Assembly: GCF_001426665.1 (NCBI RefSeq)
Contig: NZ_LMEY01000012.1
Span: forward strand, 544,953 to 608,952
From: Rhizobium sp. Root1334
GTDB taxonomy: Bacteria > Pseudomonadota > Alphaproteobacteria > Rhizobiales > Rhizobiaceae
Length of the DNA stretch: 64,000 bases
Reading direction: 5' to 3'
The position numbers and the translations under genes were made by a program. This document shows positions 46,252 through 54,920 of this stretch, one piece after another. Below the pieces are notes generated by a model. That model was not told the origin of the DNA. It saw nothing but the letters and a program-made list of their open reading frames with translations, and did no database searches. Position 1 is the first letter of the stretch; every line of letters starts with the position of its first letter.

Positions 46252-46944
46252 ATGACAATCGTCGACTATATCGCACTGACCGTTTTCGCGCTGCTGTGGA
46301 CCAGCTACAACTGGGCCACGGACGGCAAGGTGCATCTCAAGCGCATCTCGCTGACGCGTCTGATGATGGACAACAGGCGGCGCTGGCTGATGAACTCCCT
46401 TAACCGCGACTTGAAGATGATCGATACCCAGATCGTCGCCGGATTACAGGCGGGGACCGCATTCTTCGCCTCGACGACGATCTTTGCGCTGGGTGGCTGC
46501 TTTGCTCTTCTGGGCGCCACGGATCAGGTCCAGGCGATCATGGGCGACCTGCCTTATGTCTTCCAGGGCGGGCGCACGGCCTTCGAGCTGAAAGTCGGCG
46601 GTCTTGCCTGCCTGTTTGCCTATTCTTTCTTCAAGTTTGCCTGGTCCTACCGCCTGTTCAACTATTGCTCCATTCTCGTCGGCAGCATCCCGATGATGTC
46701 CGACCTGATACAGGACCGGGCCGGTGCAGAGCGTGCGGCCGAACGGGCCGTGAAGATGAACATTCTGGCCGCCAAGAATTTCAATGCCGGGCTGCGCAGC
46801 GTCTTCCTGTCGATTGGCTATCTCGGCTGGTTCATCAGCCCTTATGTCTTCATTGCGCTGACAATCTTCGTCATTTTCGTCCTGGCCCGCCGCCAATTCT
46901 ATTCGGAAGCGCGCGAAGCCCTTCTTGACGACACAAACCCCTGA
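46252..46944 (+). CDS. DUF599 membrane protein
   Basis: This 230-residue protein is of the DUF599 family and has four predicted membrane helices. The M-D-N-R-R-R-W-L-M-N-S-L-N-R-D-L segment and the A-A-K-N-F-N-A-G-L-R-S segment are characteristic and highly conserved. Its function is unknown. It is followed 85 bp later by a DUF1624 gene in the same direction, so the two may be co-expressed. The upstream 255 bp (45997-46251) carry no gene that I can support. Confidence 0.88.
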   Translation: MTIVDYIALTVFALLWTSYNWATDGKVHLKRISLTRLMMDNRRRWLMNSLNRDLKMIDTQIVAGLQAGTAFFASTTIFALGGCFALLGATDQVQAIMGDLPYVFQGGRTAFELKVGGLACLFAYSFFKFAWSYRLFNYCSILVGSIPMMSDLIQDRAGAERAAERAVKMNILAAKNFNAGLRSVFLSIGYLGWFISPYVFIALTIFVIFVLARRQFYSEAREALLDDTNP

Positions 46945-47029
46945 AAGTCTCGGGCGGCAAGCCATGTGACGCGTTGCGCCTGACGCAAGCTCGCCGCGCG
47001 ATAATCACGCCATTCGAAAAGATAGAGCC

Positions 47030-48037
47030 ATGTCGATACCCAACGCAGTCACCGAAACCGACAACGGGACGGCACCGCCGGTGGCCGCTGAAAAGCGAGG
47101 CCGCATCTGGGCGATCGATGCGCTGCGCGGGTTTGCATTGATTGCAATGGCGACCTATCACTTCTCCTGGGATCTGGAATATTTCGGCTATCTCGATCCA
47201 GGCACGGTCGGCACCGGCGCATTCAAGATCTACGCAAGGATGATCGCCAGCAGCTTCCTGTTTCTGGCGGGCCTCGGGCTTGTGCTCGGCCACTATCCGG
47301 TCTTCAAACCCCGGTCCTTCGCCATCCGCTTTGCCAAGATCGCTGCTGCTGCGCTGGTTATCACCATCGCCACCTGGTTTGCCTTTCCCGATGGCTTCAT
47401 CTTCTTCGGCATCCTGCATGCAATTGCGGCAGCAAGCGTCATCGGCCTGCTTTTCCTGCGCCTGCCGACGATCCTGACGCTTCTGGTGGCCGCTGCCGCC
47501 TTTGCCGCACCGTTCTACCTGCGGTCACCCGTTTTCGACACGCCGGCGCTCTGGTGGGTCGGGCTGTCGGAAACCCTGCCACGCTCGAACGATTACGTGC
47601 CGCTGCTTCCCTGGCTGGCACCGTTCCTCACCGGTATCGCATTCGCGCGCATTGCGCTGAGCTTCGGGTGGTTCGAAAAACTGCGCACCGATGGCAGCGC
47701 CCGGTGGAAGAGGATCCTGACCGCAGCTGGCCGTCACAGCCTGATCATCTACCTCGTGCACCAGCCGCTGTTGTTTGCGCTGGTCTATGTCTATGCGCTG
47801 GGTTTCCCGGCGGCCAAACCCGACCCGGTGGAGACCTATCAGAACAATTGCGTCGCCTCCTGCAGCCTGCAGGAAAGTGCGGCGCTCTGCACCACCTTCT
47901 GCAGCTGCACGCTGGACAAACTGATGGAAGAAAACCTCTTCGCACCGCTGAACGAAGGCAAAATCGACGTCAAGACGGATGAGCGTATTGCGCGAATCGC
48001 CGGTCAATGCACCATGGAGTCACAACCCAAGGAATAG
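47030..48037 (+). CDS. DUF1624 acetyltransferase-like membrane protein with Cys-rich C-terminal tail
   Basis: This 335-residue protein is a DUF1624 (heparan-alpha-glucosaminide acetyltransferase-like) membrane protein with about eight helices. The first helix carries I-D-A-L-R-G-F-A-L-I-A-M-A-T-Y-H-F, the usual DUF1624 signature. The extra C-terminal about 65 residues hold six cysteines with the spacing C-x3-C-x8-C-x3-C-x-C and one more near the end, a twin CX3C arrangement suggestive of disulphides on the periplasmic side. The gene overlaps nothing and is 3 bp from the methyltransferase-like gene that follows. Substrate unknown; envelope polysaccharide or lipid acetylation is possible. Confidence 0.85.
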   Translation: MSIPNAVTETDNGTAPPVAAEKRGRIWAIDALRGFALIAMATYHFSWDLEYFGYLDPGTVGTGAFKIYARMIASSFLFLAGLGLVLGHYPVFKPRSFAIRFAKIAAAALVITIATWFAFPDGFIFFGILHAIAAASVIGLLFLRLPTILTLLVAAAAFAAPFYLRSPVFDTPALWWVGLSETLPRSNDYVPLLPWLAPFLTGIAFARIALSFGWFEKLRTDGSARWKRILTAAGRHSLIIYLVHQPLLFALVYVYALGFPAAKPDPVETYQNNCVASCSLQESAALCTTFCSCTLDKLMEENLFAPLNEGKIDVKTDERIARIAGQCTMESQPKE

Positions 48038-48040
48038 GAT

Positions 48041-48514
48041 ATGAACGCCTATCGCGCCAAGCCGCTGACCTACCCCTGGCCACCATTTCTCTATATGGCA
48101 GCCTTTGCGGGAGCGGTCGCCTTGGGGCGGATGCTGCCGATTGCGATTGTCCACGACCATGGTTGGTTTCCCTGGCTGTCTGGCTGCGCGCTGATCGCTG
48201 TTGCGGCCTGCCTGGACGCCTGGGCGGTGAAGACGCTGATCGAACGGCGAACAGCGGTTCTGCCGCATCGCTGTTCCTCGCATCTGGTCACCTGCGGACC
48301 TTACTATTTCACCCGTAATCCGATCTATCTCGGCTACACATTGATGATGGTCGGTTTCGGGCTGATCACACTCAATCCCTGGTTTTTCATTATGGCAATT
48401 GTTGCTGTTGCGCTCATGACGATGTTTGCCATCCGCAACGAAGAACGCCATCTGCTGTCGCGCTTCGGCTTCGAGTTCGAACGCTACTGCCGCACCACCA
48501 GCCGGTGGATTTGA
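48041..48514 (+). CDS. Isoprenylcysteine methyltransferase-like/PEMT family membrane protein
   Basis: This 157-residue protein has four predicted membrane helices and the ICMT/PEMT motif region G-P-Y-Y-F-T-R-N-P-I-Y-L-G-Y near residue 86 and the late E-E-R-H-L-L-S-R-F-G-F-E-F-E-R-Y-C that binds S-adenosyl-methionine in the family. The targets of bacterial members are usually unknown and include lipids or isoprenoids. It is co-transcribed with the DUF1624 gene, from which it is separated by only 3 bp. The convergent MerR gene begins 4 bp after its stop. Confidence 0.85.
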   Translation: MNAYRAKPLTYPWPPFLYMAAFAGAVALGRMLPIAIVHDHGWFPWLSGCALIAVAACLDAWAVKTLIERRTAVLPHRCSSHLVTCGPYYFTRNPIYLGYTLMMVGFGLITLNPWFFIMAIVAVALMTMFAIRNEERHLLSRFGFEFERYCRTTSRWI

Positions 48515-48518
48515 CCGC

Positions 48519-48905
48519 TCAGGTTCCGACGCCGATTTCGGCGAGCCGGGTCAGACAGGCTTCCTCGACATTGCCGAGTTCCTCCAGCGTTTCCTCGATG
48601 TCCTTGCGCTTCTGATTGAGTTCTTCGCGCTTTTCCTCGACACGCTTCATCAGCAGGCGCAATTGACCAGCCTCGCCCGGCGGATCCCGGTAGACCTGGA
48701 TAATTTCGCGGATTTCAGCGATGGTGAAGCCGATACGGCGGCCGCGCAGGATTTCCATGATCAGGCGGCGATCTGCCGAACGGAACAATCGGGTCCGGCC
48801 CCGCCGCTCCGGGTGGATCAGCCCCTCGTCCTCGTAGAAGCGCAGGGTGCGGGTGGAAACCCCGAATTCCCGTGTCAGCTCTGTAATGGTATAATACTTG
48901 TTCAC
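48519..48905 (-). CDS. MerR family regulator, LiuR-like
   Basis: This 128-residue regulator has the MerR helix-turn-helix (Y-T-I-T-E-L-T-R-E-F-G-V-S-T-R-T-L-R-F-Y-E-D-E-G-L-I) followed by the second winged segment (I-L-R-G-R-R-I-G-F-T-I-A-E-I-R-E-I-I) and a coiled-coil C-terminus with E-E-K-R-E-E-L-N-Q-K-R-K-D-I-E-E-T-L. It closely follows the pattern of LiuR, the regulator of branched-chain amino-acid and fatty-acid degradation. The usual liu enzymes are not adjacent, so its target is elsewhere or different. An inverted repeat lies upstream at 49035-49056. The MerR metal cysteines are absent. Confidence 0.88.
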   Translation of the reverse strand: MNKYYTITELTREFGVSTRTLRFYEDEGLIHPERRGRTRLFRSADRRLIMEILRGRRIGFTIAEIREIIQVYRDPPGEAGQLRLLMKRVEEKREELNQKRKDIEETLEELGNVEEACLTRLAEIGVGT

Positions 48906-49034
48906 GCCTGCCTCGCCCTACACCGCAAGCGGGACAATCAGGCGACATGCGCCGGATAATACTGCTGCGATTGAAGTGTCGCACCGGAACTCTGCCTGAA
49001 ATGAAGCGGCACCGATGTCCAAAAGGCAGATTGA

Positions 49035-49056
49035 TTGACTTTGACGTAAAAGTCAA
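49035..49056. promoter_or_regulatory. Inverted repeat upstream of the MerR gene
   Basis: An 8-6-8 perfect inverted repeat, TTGACTTT and AAAGTCAA around GACGTA, sits about 130-150 bp upstream of the MerR start and just behind the mgtE stop. It also contains TTTTACGTC on the minus strand, resembling the TTTACGT half-site described for LiuR. It is a plausible MerR-type operator and self-control site, but the distance to the start needs a transcript map. Confidence 0.55.
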
Positions 49057-49070
49057 ATTTTCACGTGGCG

Positions 49071-50498
49071 TCAACCAACCCGAAACCACCACGTCGCCAG
49101 CCCCAGGAAGGCGAAGAAGCCGGTGACGTCAGTGACTGTCGTGACGAAAACGGCCGAGGAGACGGCCGGATCGGCGCCGAAGCGGTCAAGCAGCAACGGA
49201 ATCATGATGCCGGCAAGTGCCGCGGCAATCATATTGATCAGCATCGCAGCCGCGATGATACCGCCGATATTGTAATCCTGGAACCAGGCGCCGGCGACAA
49301 CGCCGATCAGAATGCCAAACAGCATGCCGTTGAAAAGGCCGACCCCGGCCTCGCGGCGAACGACGCGCCAGGCATTGTGAATATCAAGATCGCGTGTGGC
49401 AAGCGCACGCACCGTCACCGTCATCGTCTGCGAACCGGCATTGCCGCCCATGCCGGCAACGATCGGCATCAATACGGCAAGGGCAACGATCTGCTGGATT
49501 GTCGCCTCAAACAGGCCGATGACCGATGCAGCCAGAAATGCGGTGAAGAGATTGACCATCAACCACGGGACGCGCGAGCGCGACGCGCTGCCGATCGAAT
49601 CAGACAGTTCTTCGTCGCCGACGCCACCAAGGCGCATCAGGTCCTCTTCGGCTTCTTCCTGGATGACGTCAACGACATCATCGATGGTCAAAACCCCGAC
49701 CAGCCGGTTGTTCTCATCGACCACCGCCGCGGAAAGAAGATCGTACTGCTCGAACAGCTGGGCAGCCTCTTCCTGGTCCATCTCGGCCGGCACCGGGTGG
49801 TTGGTTTCGCGCATGATCGTCTCGATCTTGACCGAGCGTTTGGTGCGCAGCACGCGGTCGAGATCAAGCGCCCCCAGCAGCTTGAACGTCGGATCGATGA
49901 CGAAGATCTGGGTAAAGCTCTCCGGAAGGTTTTCGTCTTCGCGCATGTAGTCGATAGTCTGGCCGACCGTCCAGAACGGCGGCACCGCGACGAATTCCGT
50001 CTGCATGCGGCGGCCGGCCGTGCTTTCGGGATAATCAAGAGACCGTCTCAGCCGCACCCGCTCGGTAAACGGCAGCTTCGACAGGATCTCTTCCTGGTCC
50101 TCCTGATCGAGGTCTTCCAGAATGTAGACCGCATCATCGGAATCCATTTCGCCAAGGGCGGCGGCGATCTGCTCGTTGGGCAGGTGCTCGACGATATCGA
50201 GGCGGATCGCCTCATCGACCTCGGTCAGCGCCGAAAGGTCGAAATCGTCGCCCAGAAGCGACACCAGCGCCCGGCGCTGCTCCGGCTGGATGACCTCCAG
50301 AAGGTCGCCCATTTCGGACGCGTGCAGCCTTGCGACGTGCTGGCGCAGATAAAGAAGATCACGATCGGCAATGGCGGCACCGACATGCATCAGATAGTCG
50401 GAGCGCACCGACCCGTCTTCGCCGTAAATATCGGAGCCATCATAGACATCGGCTTCTAAGGGATTACGGTCCTTGTCCTGGTCGCCGGTACTGCTCAT
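49071..50498 (-). CDS. mgtE: Magnesium transporter MgtE
   Basis: MgtE is a Mg2+-gated channel for magnesium uptake. The 475-residue protein has the N-terminal helical domain (Y-L-R-Q-H-V-A-R-L-H-A-S-E-M-G-D-L-L), the two CBS domains (around L-D-L-D-R-V-L-R and I-D-D-V-V-D-V-I) and five C-terminal membrane helices with the pore segment G-G-N-A-G-S-Q-T. The acidic N-domain (E-M-D-S-D-D-A) forms the regulatory Mg-sensor. The N-terminal about 30 residues are polar and not conserved. I see no Mg2+ riboswitch upstream. It may be monocistronic. Confidence 0.95.
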   Translation of the reverse strand: MSSTGDQDKDRNPLEADVYDGSDIYGEDGSVRSDYLMHVGAAIADRDLLYLRQHVARLHASEMGDLLEVIQPEQRRALVSLLGDDFDLSALTEVDEAIRLDIVEHLPNEQIAAALGEMDSDDAVYILEDLDQEDQEEILSKLPFTERVRLRRSLDYPESTAGRRMQTEFVAVPPFWTVGQTIDYMREDENLPESFTQIFVIDPTFKLLGALDLDRVLRTKRSVKIETIMRETNHPVPAEMDQEEAAQLFEQYDLLSAAVVDENNRLVGVLTIDDVVDVIQEEAEEDLMRLGGVGDEELSDSIGSASRSRVPWLMVNLFTAFLAASVIGLFEATIQQIVALAVLMPIVAGMGGNAGSQTMTVTVRALATRDLDIHNAWRVVRREAGVGLFNGMLFGILIGVVAGAWFQDYNIGGIIAAAMLINMIAAALAGIMIPLLLDRFGADPAVSSAVFVTTVTDVTGFFAFLGLATWWFRVG

Positions 50499-50754
50499 GT
50501 GCCCGCCTCAAAAGATTTGCAGCCATCCAAGGCGCCGGCATAAAACCGGGCGGGAGCAGGAAGGCAATGTCATAGACCGGTGGTCGCGGTGACCTTGAAA
50601 AAGCAAACCGCCTGTCTCTGCTAACCCAACAAACCCGGGAGGTCCACAACCCGATGCCCTGACAATTCGGTCCTGCTGCTGTTTTTGTGCAAGCTGTTGC
50701 AAAATCATATGAAATGTTTAGCTCTGGCGAAGCGAAAAACCATGGAGCCTGCCC

Positions 50755-51261
50755 TTGCCCCGAAGACCGATCCTGCGTTTTCCCCATCCGCTTCTATCCG
50801 TGCCAGCCAGCCCGGTGGTGCAATTCGGCACGGAGCTTGCAGCACTGGCGTCAGACCTTTTCGACACCATGCGGGCAGCCCCCGGTATCGGCATCACGGC
50901 GCCGCATGTCGGCGTGCTGCAACGCTTGACGGTGATTGAACTCGACGCTCAGTCCGGCGCTAGAATCTACGTCAATCCGGAAATCACAGGGTCATCGGCT
51001 GAAACGGTATCGCATGCCGAAGGCAGCGTCTCCATGCCGGGCATCAGCGAAGACGTGATCCGGCCGAGCCAGGTCCGTGTCCGCTATCAAACGTTACTTG
51101 GCGAGGTGAAGGAAGACCAGGCCGATGGCCTCCTGTCCATCTGCCTCCAGCACGAGATCGATCAACTCGACGGCATATTCTGGCTTCAGAGATTGTCGCG
51201 CCTGAAACGCGACAGAGCGATCAAGCGTTTCGCCAAGCAGGAGAAGGCGGCTGATTCTTGA
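50755..51261 (+). CDS. Peptide deformylase-like protein with degenerate metal site
   Basis: This 168-residue protein has the overall motif order of peptide deformylase, but not its active site. Motif I reads G44-I-G-I-T-A-P-H where canonical is G-x-G-x-A-A-x-Q; motif II reads E-G-S-V-S (Ser91 in place of the metal Cys); motif III reads H133-E-I-D-Q137 (Gln in place of the second His). Two of the three metal ligands are therefore lost. It cannot be an ordinary deformylase; a regulatory or substrate-binding relative is likelier. It starts with TTG at 50755, preceded by GGAG. A true deformylase must lie elsewhere in the genome. Confidence 0.8.
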   Translation: MPRRPILRFPHPLLSVPASPVVQFGTELAALASDLFDTMRAAPGIGITAPHVGVLQRLTVIELDAQSGARIYVNPEITGSSAETVSHAEGSVSMPGISEDVIRPSQVRVRYQTLLGEVKEDQADGLLSICLQHEIDQLDGIFWLQRLSRLKRDRAIKRFAKQEKAADS

Positions 51262-51461
51262 ACGCAACACTGAGATGTGCCGGAGTACAAAGCGGGTGTC
51301 TGGTACAGGTCGCGCTTCGACTATGCCCATTGGCAATCAAGCGTTGCCTCAAGCGAGACAGACACACAGATGCGCGACTGGATCCCAGCGTTCGATTTCA
51401 CGCTGGCGCGATTTAATTAGCGGAGTATAAAATAAGGCAGAACGATAGGAGGAGGCCTGCA

Positions 51462-51734
51462 ATGAGATGGGGCATGATAATGGTGGCAGCGGTACTGCTT
51501 GCCTCCTGCACTGCTGTGGAGGTTGAGCCGATCCCTGGCAGCATCACCTATAACGGCCAGCCACGCACCAAATTGACGAAGTCGCCAGCCGGCAGCACGT
51601 TCAGTCACACCTTCCACGACCAGCGGGGCAACTACTGGAGCGAGACCTATCAGATACAGCCGGATCGCTCGCTCAAAATCATTTCAAGACGCAGAGCGGA
51701 AGATTTCAGGCTGAATGATAATGGCGGATTGTAA
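51462..51734 (+). CDS. Small lipoprotein
   Basis: This 90-residue protein has a lipoprotein signal with the lipobox L-A-S-C (Cys16) and a short soluble domain with F-S-H-T-F-H-D-Q-R-G-N-Y-W-S-E-T-Y. No family is recognised. The AGGAGG region upstream of the ATG is a good ribosome-binding site. It would be anchored in the outer or inner membrane. It lies alone between the deformylase-like gene (201 bp upstream) and the tRNA gene. Confidence 0.75.
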   Translation: MRWGMIMVAAVLLASCTAVEVEPIPGSITYNGQPRTKLTKSPAGSTFSHTFHDQRGNYWSETYQIQPDRSLKIISRRRAEDFRLNDNGGL

Positions 51735-51837
51735 ACGGACGAACGGCGGGCTCTTTGCTTTCCACCGCAGCCTCGTCTGTTTGTGAAGCGCGGATGCTGA
51801 CGAAGCCTTCACATGCCAACTTGCGATAAGGCAACAA

Positions 51838-51859
51838 AAAACCCGCCGAAGCGGGTTTT
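51838..51859. terminator. Terminator hairpin after tRNA-Leu
   Basis: The stem AAAACCCGC/GCGGGTTTT with a CGAA tetraloop directly follows the 3' end of the tRNA gene. It is symmetrical, so it can also stop the lipoprotein transcript. Confidence 0.85.
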
Positions 51860-51862
51860 AGT

Positions 51863-51947
51863 TGGTGCGGTCGAGAAGACTCGAACTTCCACGGGTTGCC
51901 CCACAGCGACCTCAACGCTGCGCGTCTACCAATTCCGCCACGACCGC
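51863..51947 (-). tRNA. tRNA-Leu (anticodon GAG)
   Basis: The 85-nt minus-strand gene includes the encoded CCA end. The acceptor arm is GCGGTCG/CGACCGC with discriminator A, the anticodon arm is CAGCG-TTGAGGT-CGCTG giving anticodon GAG (at 51911-51913), and a long variable arm is present, as expected for leucine tRNAs. The T-arm G-T-T-C-G-A-G-T-C is intact. It reads CUC/CUU leucine codons. Confidence 0.95.
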
Positions 51948-52142
51948 ATCGTGGTAGGTGTCGTCTTGCGGCGACGGGGGTGCATGTAGCAAAAGCATTT
52001 GGGGTGCACAAGGGCAGGATGACAGAAAATTGACGGCAACATCAACTATTTCAACAGGCCTTTTCACGGCCCCCTGAGAATGCTGGACTCTTGCCCTCCG
52101 GCGTACCATTTAGAAAAGCAAATCAACGGGATTGCTTTGACC

Positions 52143-52901
52143 ATGCAGCGCGAAAATCTGGAAAAAACATTCTTCGCAGCCGATGACTGTCCGCCGGTGC
52201 GGTGGAGAATCGCGCCCTCACCGGTCGAATATGAAGATGCAATCGAGACGATGGAGCGCGAAGCAGCCGCGATCGCGGCCGGCGAAGCGGACGAACTTGT
52301 CTGGCTCGTCGAACATCCGCCGCTCTATACAGCCGGAACCAGCGCCGATTCCGCCGATCTGGTCATGCCCGGCCGCTTTCCGGTTTTTCAGACCGGTCGC
52401 GGCGGCGAATATACCTATCATGGCCCGGGCCAGCGCGTCGTTTACGTCATGCTCGATCTGAAACGGCGCAAGCAGGATGTTCGCGCCTTCGTCGCCGCTC
52501 TCGAAAGCCTGGTGATCGAAACGCTGGCCAGTATGAATGTCCGGGGCGAGCGGCGCGAGGACCGTGTCGGCGTCTGGGTCCGGCGTCCGGAACGGCCTGC
52601 CCTGCCCGACGGCTCGATGGCCGAAGACAAGATTGCCGCGATCGGCATTCGCCTGCGCCGTTGGGTGAGCTTTCATGGCATGTCGTTGAACGTCGACCCT
52701 GATCTTGAGCATTTCGACGGAATCGTGCCCTGCGGCATTCGCGGTTATGGCGTCACCAGCCTGGTCGATCTCGGCCTGCCGGTGATGATGACCGATGTCG
52801 ACATCAAGCTTCGTCAGGCATTCGAAGATATTTTTGGCCCGGCCGTCAATGACGCCGGCTGTCCACAGGACGATCAGGAAAACAGCCGGTCCGTTGCATA
52901 G
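52143..52901 (+). CDS. lipB: Octanoyl-[acyl carrier protein]:protein N-octanoyltransferase
   Basis: LipB moves octanoate from acyl carrier protein to lipoyl domains, the first step in making protein-bound lipoate. The 252-residue protein has the family motifs: [23 protein letters not shown], the catalytic Cys197 in V-P-C-G-I-R and the Lys163 in D-K-I-A-A-I-G-I-R. The ATG at 52143 is preferred; an upstream in-frame ATG at 52080 gives 21 extra residues. The extension of about 30 residues at the C-terminus overlaps the converging M50 gene by 28 bases. Confidence 0.94.
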   Translation: MQRENLEKTFFAADDCPPVRWRIAPSPVEYEDAIETMEREAAAIAAGEADELVWLVEHPPLYTAGTSADSADLVMPGRFPVFQTGRGGEYTYHGPGQRVVYVMLDLKRRKQDVRAFVAALESLVIETLASMNVRGERREDRVGVWVRRPERPALPDGSMAEDKIAAIGIRLRRWVSFHGMSLNVDPDLEHFDGIVPCGIRGYGVTSLVDLGLPVMMTDVDIKLRQAFEDIFGPAVNDAGCPQDDQENSRSVA

Positions 52902-54124
52902 ACGATGGCATAACCGTGCAGGGCCACGGCAGAATAAAGCCCCAGGCCACTGAGAATCCGCTGGCCACTTGTCATCTCGTCCAGCCGGTGGCGCGGTTTG
53001 ACGCCGCCGCTCCCCATCATGCTCAGCAGGCCAAAGACCGCGAGCCCGGCCAGCAGTGCCGGTGTTGAAAGGCCGATACGCCAGCCGACACCGGCAATGA
53101 TCAGAGTGATGAGGAAGCTTCCCGCTACCCGGCCAGCATGTGAATGGAAAACCTGGCGCAGGACCTGACCGCCATCGAACCGGTTCATCGGCAAGAGATT
53201 GAGCAGGTTGAAAGCGCCGAGAATCAGCAGGAAAATCAGAACCGCCGTTCCCGAGCCGAACACGTCATTGCCGGCTGCTTCGTATAGAAGGATGGCACCC
53301 GGAATGAGAAAAGCCGACATGCCCGCCCCCATCAGGGCGCAGGTGGCGACCTCGAAAAGCGAATTGTAGGGTCTGCCGCCGATCGCCACCCCACCCAACA
53401 GCGGCACAAAGATCATACGCACCGATTTATGTCCGAAAGCCCGGTAGGCAGCCATATGTCCCAGTTCGTGCAGCACGATGACCAGCGTCAAAAGCGTCGA
53501 TAGCAACAGGCCGTTGCGGGTAAGACCGAAGAACGGCCACAGAAGCAGCGTCGATACAATCGCCAGCCCGCATTGGACAAGTGGGTGCTCGAAAACGGCG
53601 CGAGCCGGCCTGCTCTGCCCGGTATCGAGCCATTGCTGCAACGCCTTAACCTCGCGCCGCAAGGCAAAGAAGCGAAAGATCAGAAACGCCAGGCCACGAT
53701 AACGATCCGTCTGTTCGATGGTCAGATGAACCCCGTCGCCATCCTCGACGAGCCGCCGGCGCTCGTGAAAATCCTTCCAGAATACCGGGTCGAGTGCGCT
53801 GTCATCGAGCACACGAGCGTCATATTCGGTTCCAGCCCGTGTTTCGGTAACTTCCATCGACCGGACGATCGGCTGTCCATGACGATCAAGATGGGTGTAG
53901 GTTTGGCGGACCCGGTTGGGTGCTTCCTTTTGGCTGGCCAGAACGGAATGGTGCCAGTTGGCGGAAGTTCCAAGCGGAAAGATCGCGTTCCAGACCTTGG
54001 CCCGCCCCGCCCGGAACGTTGCCTGCACACGCAGCGTGCGCAATCCAAGCGGCACCGCCAGCAGAAGCCATAGCAGCCCGACATTGATGACAAGCAGCGC
54101 GATCGCCGGTGCATGCGTCGCCAT
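52874..54124 (-). CDS. Membrane protease, M50 family with SRPBCC N-terminal domain
   Basis: This 416-residue membrane protein ends with an M50 (site-2 protease-like) metalloprotease domain: H219-E-L-G-H223 and the later N314-R-F-D317-G-G, which together form the usual zinc site. A hydrophobic segment starts the protein and a START/SRPBCC-like domain (about residues 33-145; [15 protein letters not shown]) separates it from the protease part. This combination is unusual and might let a bound lipid or small molecule control proteolysis. The C-terminus overlaps the lipB end by 28 bases. The substrate is unknown. Confidence 0.8.
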   Translation of the reverse strand: MATHAPAIALLVINVGLLWLLLAVPLGLRTLRVQATFRAGRAKVWNAIFPLGTSANWHHSVLASQKEAPNRVRQTYTHLDRHGQPIVRSMEVTETRAGTEYDARVLDDSALDPVFWKDFHERRRLVEDGDGVHLTIEQTDRYRGLAFLIFRFFALRREVKALQQWLDTGQSRPARAVFEHPLVQCGLAIVSTLLLWPFFGLTRNGLLLSTLLTLVIVLHELGHMAAYRAFGHKSVRMIFVPLLGGVAIGGRPYNSLFEVATCALMGAGMSAFLIPGAILLYEAAGNDVFGSGTAVLIFLLILGAFNLLNLLPMNRFDGGQVLRQVFHSHAGRVAGSFLITLIIAGVGWRIGLSTPALLAGLAVFGLLSMMGSGGVKPRHRLDEMTSGQRILSGLGLYSAVALHGYAIVYATDRLFS

Positions 54125-54222
54125 ATGTGCTCTCCCCTTGATGGTCAGCCGAACGCTAGCCGCAGAGCATGAACAAATCGTGCGGGAAGCCGCACCCCAC
54201 CGGCCTCTCCACGTTTCAGTGG

Positions 54223-54825
54223 CTATGCGGCTTCGACACGACTGGCCGATACGCCCGTCAGGATACCGATCTCATCCAGCATCCTGCGCTCGCGTGCCGT
54301 CAACTGGCTGCCACGCGAGCGGGCAATGGCGCTCATGACCCGGGTAATCAGCAGAACGTCAGCCTTTTGTAGGCCATTTTTCCGGGTGCCGCGCAAGCTC
54401 GCCCAGGCCCCCGTATCCTCGGCCATCGCCATGCGTATCTGTTCCAGAGCAAATATGGACAGGCTGTCGGGAATGTGCGCGGCGATGTCGATGATGTGAA
54501 ACAACAGATCGAGCTCGATCCGCGAATTGACCACGCCGCGCGTCGAGATCATCGCAATCAGCCAATCGGCATTCCACTCATCCATGGCGCCTTGCGGGTA
54601 ACGGGTATGGACAATGAATTCCGTCAGGGCATCGATGAAATAATGGCGCCATTCCGGGCATTTTTCGCTGCACGAGCCGTTGATCGCCAGGAGAATTACC
54701 GCATCCTGCGATGCGGTAATTCCTGGAACGAAAACATGCTCACGCAGAATGGCGATATCATCGACCGTCAAGCGCGTCTTCCCGGCGATGACACATGCCG
54801 GATAAGAAAGACGAAGTTCACCCAT
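54223..54825 (-). CDS. Conserved hypothetical protein
   Basis: I do not recognise a domain in this 200-residue protein. It is mixed alpha/beta in character, with no signal peptide or membrane segment; a small Cys pair (S-C-S-E-K-C at about residues 51-56) is the only distinctive mark. The C-terminal third (S-A-I-A-R-S-R-G-S-Q-L-T-A-R-E-R-R-M-L-D-E-I) resembles the helical end of unknown rhizobial proteins. The ATG at 54825 is preceded by GGGAGAG. It lies between the M50 gene and the DMT transporter, all in the same direction but with gaps of about 100 bp. Confidence 0.65.
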   Translation of the reverse strand: MGELRLSYPACVIAGKTRLTVDDIAILREHVFVPGITASQDAVILLAINGSCSEKCPEWRHYFIDALTEFIVHTRYPQGAMDEWNADWLIAMISTRGVVNSRIELDLLFHIIDIAAHIPDSLSIFALEQIRMAMAEDTGAWASLRGTRKNGLQKADVLLITRVMSAIARSRGSQLTARERRMLDEIGILTGVSASRVEAA

Positions 54826-54920
54826 CGTTTCTCTCCCGTTTCATCATGAAACTGGACTAAACGTAGACCGTGCCCGTTTCCAATCTGGAAAGAATGAGCG
54901 TTAGCAGAGGCTTGCGGGAT

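Noticed and set aside
50755..51261. Annotation as functional def
   Set aside because: Two of three metal ligands and the motif I Gln are substituted, so it is described as deformylase-like only.
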